From NCBI GenBank assembly GCA_002413095.1, contig DHWI01000029.1, positions 15,747-28,330 on the forward strand: DNA of 12,584 bases. The letters run 5' to 3'. This DNA is from Thermoleophilia bacterium UBA5186 (GTDB lineage: Bacteria > Actinomycetota > Thermoleophilia > Gaiellales > Gaiellaceae). Of the stretch, positions 8,075 to 12,584 are shown piece by piece. The position numbers and the translations under genes are program-made. Position 1 is the stretch's first letter; each line of letters starts with the position of its first letter. The notes under the pieces were generated by a model. The model was given only the letters and a program-made list of their open reading frames with translations. It had not been told where the DNA came from and did no database searches.

Positions 8075-8370
8075 TCCGTCACCCCTGCCGCTGATCGATC
8101 TTGGCGAAGACGCTGTTCAAAGAAGAGGCGATGGACTCCCACGCTCCGTTTGACCGAGACATCGTTCTGCGTATGACCTCGATGATGCTCAATCCGTTTC
8201 GAATCCTTACCCGTGCGTTCGACCAGGAGTAGTTGAATGCCATACGCCTTGGCGTCGCCGCGCTCCTCTACCCCAAGATAGGCGGCACCGCGCTGTCCCA
8301 ACGCACAGGCTGAGTGGATCGTCCGTGAGTGCTGGAGGCCGGGTAACTTCTTAAACGTCGAACGGTGCAA
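8075..8370 (-). pseudogene. Inverted, frame-broken relic of an effector C-terminal (HEXXH) domain
   Basis: The minus-strand translation aligns without gaps to residues about 378-417 of the intact protein at 8448-9968: AKAYGIQLLLVERTGKD here against AKAYGIELFLSERMGDD there. The zinc-site region reads TIHSACALGQRG against LIHEYAHTPQGG, so HEXXH has become HSACA (8302-8316), and the downstream candidate ligand E in EAKAYG has become D. After about 8150 the similarity moves to another frame: SLNSVFAKID (near 8094-8125) matches TYNAMRALYKVID. No DUF4157 module is attached. The relic is therefore a leftover C-terminal domain of a related effector, lying opposite to and just upstream of the live gene. 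The boundaries are approximate, because similarity fades at both ends. Confidence 0.6.
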
Positions 8371-8430
8371 GGGCGGACCGCAATTCGCTCCTGGCGCCGG
8401 TACCGTTGTCAATGCGCGGTCACCGTGGAT

Positions 8431-8437
8431 GGGGGAG
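8431..8437 (+). promoter_or_regulatory. Ribosome binding site for the second DUF4157 protein
   Basis: GGGGGAG lies about 10 nt before GTG 8448. Upstream starts in the same frame (TTG 8406, ATG 8412) are less likely, because the first 47 residues from 8448 align without gaps to the other DUF4157 protein from its own GTG. Confidence 0.55.
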
Positions 8438-8447
8438 AAAACATCGC

Positions 8448-9968
8448 GTGGGCACAAGACTCGAGCCGACGAAAGCACCAGCGCAGGCCAAGCCCGTACG
8501 AGCCGCGCCTCCTCAACATGCCCCGATCGAGATCGGCCGTGCCGACGACCCTGCCGAGCACGAAGCCGAGCGAGTCGCAGCCCAGCTCCTGCGCATGCCG
8601 GACACTCTGGAACCCGGCCATAGCGCCGAAGCGGCGGGTGGTGCCGCTCCGCGGATCGTCCACGATGTTCTGTCCCAACCTGGGCACCCGCTCGATGCTG
8701 CAAGCCGCGCGTTCTTTGAGCCGCGCCTCGGAAGGGACCTCTCGAATGTTCGCATCCACGACGACTCCCGCGCAGCGCAATCCGCCCAAGCCGTCAATGC
8801 CTGCGCGTACGCGATCGGCGACCACGTCGCGTTTGCGGCAGGGCGCTTCTCAGCCGACACCGGCGAGGGCCGGCGGGCACTCGCACACGAGCTCGTCCAC
8901 GTTGCGCAGCAGCGCGGCACAAACTCACCGGCCGCGAGCTCCCTTGAGACCCTTCGGCGGCAGCCGAGCAGCAGCAAAGCCCGTGTTCCCGTTAAGAAAG
9001 CAACGCCAGACTGGGAGATCCATCTTCGGCCGAAACCCAACGAGATCGAGATCGACTTCTCGGACTTGGTGTTCGAGGATGAAGTGGTCCCTGTCCTGTT
9101 CAAGGCCGGCAAGCTCCCGGCGTCCTTGACCCTGTCGGGAGGGCCCGTCTCGACGCGCTGGGTGCTCGCGGGTCCCTCAGGCCAAGATTTCTCGCCTGTT
9201 TCGAGCCTCTTCGATAAAGGCTTCGCCAATCGCCTCGCCGATGAGCACTCGAAACAGCAAGTACTCGAGGAAAAGCAGTCAACCGACCTCAATGAAGCGT
9301 CCGTCCGCGACGCACGGGCGCGCTTCCGGAAACGGCATGATGGTCACAGCCTGACGGTGCTGAAGAATATCGACACCGCCCTCGAACGCGTCACAAAGAA
9401 CAACCCGAATCTTCTCATTGCATATTACGACTATTACACGCACAACAAGCTGACTGATGACCTCGATGAGAAAAGGAAACTCGGAGAGACAACATCCGGT
9501 GACACCGATCTCAACCCTCGCGTGTTGGGGCTCGACCCGGTGTTCAAGACGAGTGATCCGCTGAGCCTTCTAGGTGGGACATTGATTCATGAATATGCTC
9601 ACACCCCGCAAGGAGGCAAAGGGACGATCGTCGAGCAGGCGCCACAGGAAGCCAAGGCGTACGGGATTGAACTCTTTTTGTCAGAGCGCATGGGTGACGA
9701 CAAGAGGGCGGAGTTCATCTCCGACAGATACGCGAAAAACGATCCCGTTGACAGGAACACCGGATCCGACAAGATCTTCCGCGCCACCTACAACGCGATG
9801 CGAGCGTTATACAAAGTGATCGACTCCGGTCGAACACAATCCGACGCGCGAATAGCCGGCGGCATCTCTGCCGAGGACGCAAGACGGATGAGCGTCGAAT
9901 TCATCTCGACCAACGAAGAAGACTACGGAACGGCCCTGAGGACCTTTATCTCCAACGTCCCTCGTTGA
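8448..9968 (+). CDS. Second DUF4157 (eCIS core) protein with a different C-terminal HEXXH domain: candidate injected effector
   Basis: 506 residues from GTG 8448. PIEIGRADDPAEHEAERVAA at 26-45 and the DUF4157 domain (about 65-157) match the first effector closely: over the 43-residue block from FEPRLG (90-132) I count 32 identities. HELVH is at 147-151. A linker with LRRQPSSSKARVPVKK follows, then a region of unknown fold (about 180-370), then LIHEYAHTPQGG with HEYAH at 381-385 and candidate ligand E401 in QEAKAYGIE. This looks like a zinc peptidase active site, but the two effectors share little outside the N-terminal module. The C-terminal half is visibly poorer in GC (for example 9400-9480) than the structural genes. 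The gene is separated from the main operon by a terminator, so it probably has its own promoter, which I could not pinpoint. Its 3' end overlaps the convergent glycosyltransferase gene by 23 bases. Effector status and peptidase activity are inferred. Confidence 0.78.
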   Translation: MGTRLEPTKAPAQAKPVRAAPPQHAPIEIGRADDPAEHEAERVAAQLLRMPDTLEPGHSAEAAGGAAPRIVHDVLSQPGHPLDAASRAFFEPRLGRDLSNVRIHDDSRAAQSAQAVNACAYAIGDHVAFAAGRFSADTGEGRRALAHELVHVAQQRGTNSPAASSLETLRRQPSSSKARVPVKKATPDWEIHLRPKPNEIEIDFSDLVFEDEVVPVLFKAGKLPASLTLSGGPVSTRWVLAGPSGQDFSPVSSLFDKGFANRLADEHSKQQVLEEKQSTDLNEASVRDARARFRKRHDGHSLTVLKNIDTALERVTKNNPNLLIAYYDYYTHNKLTDDLDEKRKLGETTSGDTDLNPRVLGLDPVFKTSDPLSLLGGTLIHEYAHTPQGGKGTIVEQAPQEAKAYGIELFLSERMGDDKRAEFISDRYAKNDPVDRNTGSDKIFRATYNAMRALYKVIDSGRTQSDARIAGGISAEDARRMSVEFISTNEEDYGTALRTFISNVPR

Positions 9969-10767
9969 AACGCTCACTCGGGTCTGCGCAACCGGCCAGA
10001 TGACGGCGACGTGTGCACCATAACTCGAGAGCCAGATTGGTTCGGGCATCGTTTGACGGTGGTCTCGATAGGCAACAACCCAGAACGGTGCCAAGGATTT
10101 CTTCAGACAGTGCTCGCTCGCACGAATCGATGAGCGGGCTACGCTCCCCGGCAAGCAGAGCCGAAGCTAAGGATGGACTGAAATTCCCCAAGTGCCGGAG
10201 GAGCTCAACCGTGTCCCCGGCCGCGTGATGTGTCAAGAACGTCGTCCCCACGACGCCGATCTTCAGCGGCGGAGTGACGGTTTCAAGAAGTGCGACGGCA
10301 CGTTTATAATATCGCGGCAAGAACTGACCGCCACGGCGAAACGCGCACACGTAATTGGCGATGTTCCGCCGCGTAACAATGGTTCCATCCGGTGCGGCAT
10401 CAACCCATATCTCGCGCGCGAACGCTGCGTCCGACGGTTGAGGGAAACCGAGTCTCTCCGGTTCGAGAATCAGAAAATCGGCGTCCAACCAAACCACGCA
10501 TCCCGCTGTTTCGAGCAGCTCCGCGGCGACTATAAGACGCGCCAGATCTGTTACCGGATTAATTCTTTGCCCACACTTGCGGTGAACCCACTTCGGCGGA
10601 CGCCGGATGAATTCCTCGTCCTCAACAAGGATGTATTCGGCGCCATTGCGTTTGGCCCATGCCTCGACCCGAGCCATACACGCACCCACCCACCACGGGT
10701 GTTGCTGTGCGACTGACTGGAAGACGACGGTCCTCGGTCGTCGTTTGATACCCACGCCGTGCTTCAC
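9946..10767 (-). CDS. Glycosyltransferase-like protein (GT-A fold, DxD motif)
   Basis: 273 residues from GTG at 10767. After a basic N-terminus, RTVVFQSVAQ (12-21) fits a first Rossmann-like strand. NPVTDLARLIVAAELLE and VVWLDADFLILEPERL follow, the second holding the DAD triplet (95-97) expected to bind metal and nucleotide-sugar in GT-A enzymes of the GT8-like/capsule type. The C-terminus (from about 225) is basic and shows no motif I know, so the ORF may have been altered there; a frame change cannot be excluded. No clear SD precedes the start, and GTG at codon 5 is an alternative. The gene lies convergent to the second effector, with stops overlapping by 23 bases. Nothing ties it to the injection system beyond position. 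Its sugar donor and acceptor are unknown. Confidence 0.6.
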   Translation of the reverse strand: MKHGVGIKRRPRTVVFQSVAQQHPWWVGACMARVEAWAKRNGAEYILVEDEEFIRRPPKWVHRKCGQRINPVTDLARLIVAAELLETAGCVVWLDADFLILEPERLGFPQPSDAAFAREIWVDAAPDGTIVTRRNIANYVCAFRRGGQFLPRYYKRAVALLETVTPPLKIGVVGTTFLTHHAAGDTVELLRHLGNFSPSLASALLAGERSPLIDSCERALSEEILGTVLGCCLSRPPSNDARTNLALELWCTRRRHLAGCADPSERFNEGRWR

Positions 10768-11084
10768 CCGAGGGTGGGCTACGGCAGGTGAGCTGCGCGA
10801 TGGCGAGGTGCAGGACGCAAGGGCTTTACTCCAAATCGAAACTCACTCGATGGTTCTCGTGGAACCGTAACGTCTCACTTCTCGCGCCGGCCTTGCGACG
10901 CGCGTGGGCATGCTGATGGACTCGGAATGGTCCGCGTTCGTTGAGTCGTCGACCGAGCGGAGGCCGAAGCGGGCCATACGGCACTTCCGAGTCCGGAGCT
11001 AGCTGCTTCTTCTGGCGGACGGCGAGATCCGTGATCGGGTCGAACACGTCCTGAGAGCTGGATCTGCCTAATTGGCGAACCAGT
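10768..11084. other. Stretch without a convincing gene
   Basis: A minus-strand frame of about 100 codons (10826-11128, containing DVFDPITDLAVRQKKQLAPD) is open here and runs into the integrase end. It has no recognisable family, no good SD, and arginine/histidine-rich stretches typical of non-coding GC-rich DNA. It could be a small hypothetical protein or read-through debris of the broken integrase. I do not call it a gene. Confidence 0.4.
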
Positions 11085-12111
11085 TCAAGAGACGGCCAGT
11101 TGCTCACGCCACGTCGGGGTCGCACCAAGGTCGCACGGCTCTCTGCAAAACGCGGCGCGCGCTGTCAAGCGAGGAACTGGAACCTGCACCGTCGCGCGCA
11201 AACCCGCATGGAGTCGGCCCCTCCTCACGTTCATGGTAAGGAGGGGGCGGTCGATCATCGTCAAGCTGGCGCCCATGTAGCGCGAGAGGTCGAAGGTTGA
11301 GATGCCGACACAGAGCGCGAAGGTCGCGAAGGTATGACGGAGATCGTACACGCGCCGAAGCTGATCGATCTCTGCGGCCTTCTGGGCGGGTCGCCACCGG
11401 AAGGGGCGGAAGTGGTGGATGTCGGAGTAGCCGCCCCGCTCGCCAGGAAACAGCAACGGCGAACCACTGCGGTCCCTGATCCGGTCGAGTGCGTCGAGGG
11501 CGCGCGCTTGCAGTGGGACGGCTCGCATGCTTGCCTCCGTCTTCGGGAACTTGAACTCGCCGCGCGTGAACGAGCGGCGGACGTAGACGACACGTTCGTT
11601 GCGGTCGATGTCGCGCTTCTCGAGTGCGATCCACTCCGCCGGTCGCAGCCGGGTCGCGGCCGCGAAGAGGATCATCGGCCCGTACCGCTGCCCGATCGCC
11701 GCAGCAATCGCCTCAAGTTCCGCCCATGCCTCGAAAGGACGCTGTTCTTTGCGTCGTCGGACCGAGTTGTCGACGCCGACCTTGGCCGGGTCGACTTCGA
11801 TCATTCCCCACGCGACGGCCCAGTGGAGGAGCTGACGGAGGTCTGGGTCGCCTCGAAGCGGTATCCCGCGGAGAGGCTCACCGCCACTCTGCGATCTCCT
11901 GCGAGGTCAACTCACCGATACGGCCGTCACCGAAGACTTCGGTTGCCTTGCCGAGCAGGTAGCGGAGCTTGTCGATCGTCACGGGCTGGACGTCGTGCTG
12001 CGCCAGGTAGGTCTCGACGAGCTCGGCGAGCGTCAGCCTGCATTGGACCGCGTCGACGAACGTCTGCCATGGGATGAGGTCATCCGCGTTGACGCGGTGG
12101 TTCAGACGGAG
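11085..12111 (-). pseudogene. Tyrosine recombinase (phage/island integrase) broken by several frame changes
   Basis: The catalytic part is read from 11804 downward: LFAAATRLRPAEW (first catalytic Arg, residue 54 from the ATG at 11804; the family normally has TGLRP), PKTEASMRAVPL (Lys 88), RVYDLRHTFATFAL (YDLR form of HxxR, Arg 156), then FDLSRYMGASLTMIDR. The expected Tyr motif should come directly after MIDR. Here the frame gives PLLTMN; a Tyr (codon at 11236-11238) appears only in another frame, after a G-run at 11243-11247. Upstream, the N-terminal core-binding domain is in pieces: LTLAELVETYLAQHDVQPVT to EIAEWR and a stop at 11878-11880, then SLSAGYRFEATQ in a second frame, then LRQLLHWAVAWGMIEVDPAK in the main frame. 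Joined, these give roughly the usual integrase length. It probably once mobilised the surrounding region and is now inactive. Sequencing error could mimic one shift, but hardly three. Confidence 0.75.
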
Positions 12112-12265
12112 TCAGCTTCCGCACTTCGCTCGGTCTCGGAGACCTGCGTGGCCGTTGAGATGTCCCTTGCGCGATTCTTGCCGACTCAGGCCGTCTTATG
12201 GGTTCCCGGACTCGATGAAACAGACAGCACCGCGTCGATCGCTCAATGTTGATCGGCTCTGGGAG

Positions 12266-12412
12266 CTATGCCGCCGCCGGGAGGAGCCTCACCTTGGCCT
12301 GGGCTGTCCGGCTACTCGGAGGAACTCGAGTTCGCCGATGGGCCAGGAGCCGCTCGGCTGTGAGTAGGCCCAACGGTGGTCGTTGCCGCTTGTTCTTGTG
12401 ACGGTTGCTCAT
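12266..12412 (-). CDS. Small basic protein with a strong ribosome binding site
   Basis: 48 codons from the ATG at 12412 (49 if the adjacent ATG at 12415 is used), beginning MSNRHKNKRQRPPLGLL and ending LLPAAA. It is strongly basic (many Arg and Lys) with no family I recognise. The main support is an ideal SD five bases before the second ATG. It is oriented like the broken integrase and lies upstream of it, the place where integrating elements often encode a small excisionase or DNA-binding protein, but no helix-turn-helix is apparent. It could also be a truncated relic. Bases 12112-12265 between it and the integrase hold nothing else that I can assign. Confidence 0.4.
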   Translation of the reverse strand: MSNRHKNKRQRPPLGLLTAERLLAHRRTRVPPSSRTAQAKVRLLPAAA

Positions 12413-12417
12413 CATTT

Positions 12418-12423
12418 CCTCCT
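12418..12423 (-). promoter_or_regulatory. Strong Shine-Dalgarno for the small basic ORF
   Basis: AGGAGG on the minus strand, 2 nt from the first and 5 nt from the second of two adjacent ATG codons. The spacing favours the second (12412). It is the best SD match in the right-hand part of the window. Confidence 0.55.
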
Positions 12424-12568
12424 AACGTTGGTGTCGATGAGGAGTCAGCGTGAGGAAGCAGTTCTTTTACGGCGTAAGCGCCTGAGCTCTGCGATCCGAC
12501 TTGTAGGTGTGTGGCCTTCCGATAGATCCGCTCCGAAGCTGCGTAGGATCGGCTGGTGGATCAGGAGG

Positions 12569-12584
12569 GGGTCGACGGTTCGAG
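12569..12584 (+). other. tRNA T-arm-like sequence cut by the window edge
   Basis: GGTCGACGGTTCGAG at the very end has the form of a tRNA variable-loop end, 5' T-stem (GACGG) and T-loop start (TTCGAG). The preceding ~60 bases do not show a D-arm or an anticodon arm that pairs well, so a complete tRNA is not supported. It may be a tRNA 3'-half remnant (attachment site) or chance. Bases 12424-12568 contain nothing else I can assign. Confidence 0.3.

Noticed and set aside
7849..8703. Single intact minus-strand gene of about 284 codons
   Set aside because: The frame is open, but only the 8075-8370 part resembles a protein family. It changes frame within that part, and the rest is antisense to the second cargo or is the tRNA-like segment. 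Treated as a relic, not a working gene.
10192..10716. Plus-strand ORF opposite the glycosyltransferase
   Set aside because: No motif is recognisable, and the opposite strand has a coherent GT-A sequence with a DxD motif.
11334..12077. Plus-strand ORF opposite the integrase
   Set aside because: The opposite strand carries unmistakable tyrosine recombinase boxes. This frame is a mirror of them.
1..12584. CRISPR array or tandem repeats
   Set aside because: No regularly spaced direct repeats were seen on reading through the window. Only isolated short inverted repeats were found.

Overview
The window is very GC-rich bacterial DNA with long open frames, GTG starts and short coupled overlaps. Together with a recognisable type of tyrosine integrase, this suggests an actinobacterium, perhaps of the Thermoleophilia. 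The taxonomic guess is inference.

Layout. Bases 2-7777 (+) are the distal end of an operon for a phage-tail-like contractile injection system (eCIS type). In order it holds the 3' part of a baseplate J-like protein, a tail-protein-I-like/beta-rich baseplate protein, an 867-residue DUF6519/beta-helix protein, and a DUF4157 (eCIS core) protein with a second HEXXH motif near its C-terminus. Each junction overlaps by 1-4 bases, so the first cargo candidate is translationally coupled to structural genes. A clear intrinsic terminator follows at 7842-7863. Sheath, tube, spike and ATPase genes are not in the window and would be expected upstream.

Bases 7864-8447 are a scar region. It holds a decayed 3' half of a tRNA gene (minus strand), a 9-bp inverted repeat, and an inverted, frame-broken relic of a cargo C-terminal domain. 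A second DUF4157 protein (8448-9968, +) follows. Its N-terminal module is nearly the same as that of the first, but its C-terminal domain differs and also carries HEXXH. The relic is related to the C-terminal domain of this second cargo and has lost the zinc-site residues.

Bases 9946-12584 are mostly minus strand: a glycosyltransferase-like gene meeting the second cargo tail to tail, a poorly coding stretch, a tyrosine integrase broken by at least three frame changes, and a 49-codon ORF with a strong Shine-Dalgarno. The window ends in a tRNA T-arm-like sequence.

Interpretation (inference). The injection particle would be loaded with modular DUF4157-tagged metallopeptidase-like effectors. The region downstream of the structural operon is a cargo-exchange zone marked by tRNA and integrase debris from an old mobile element.
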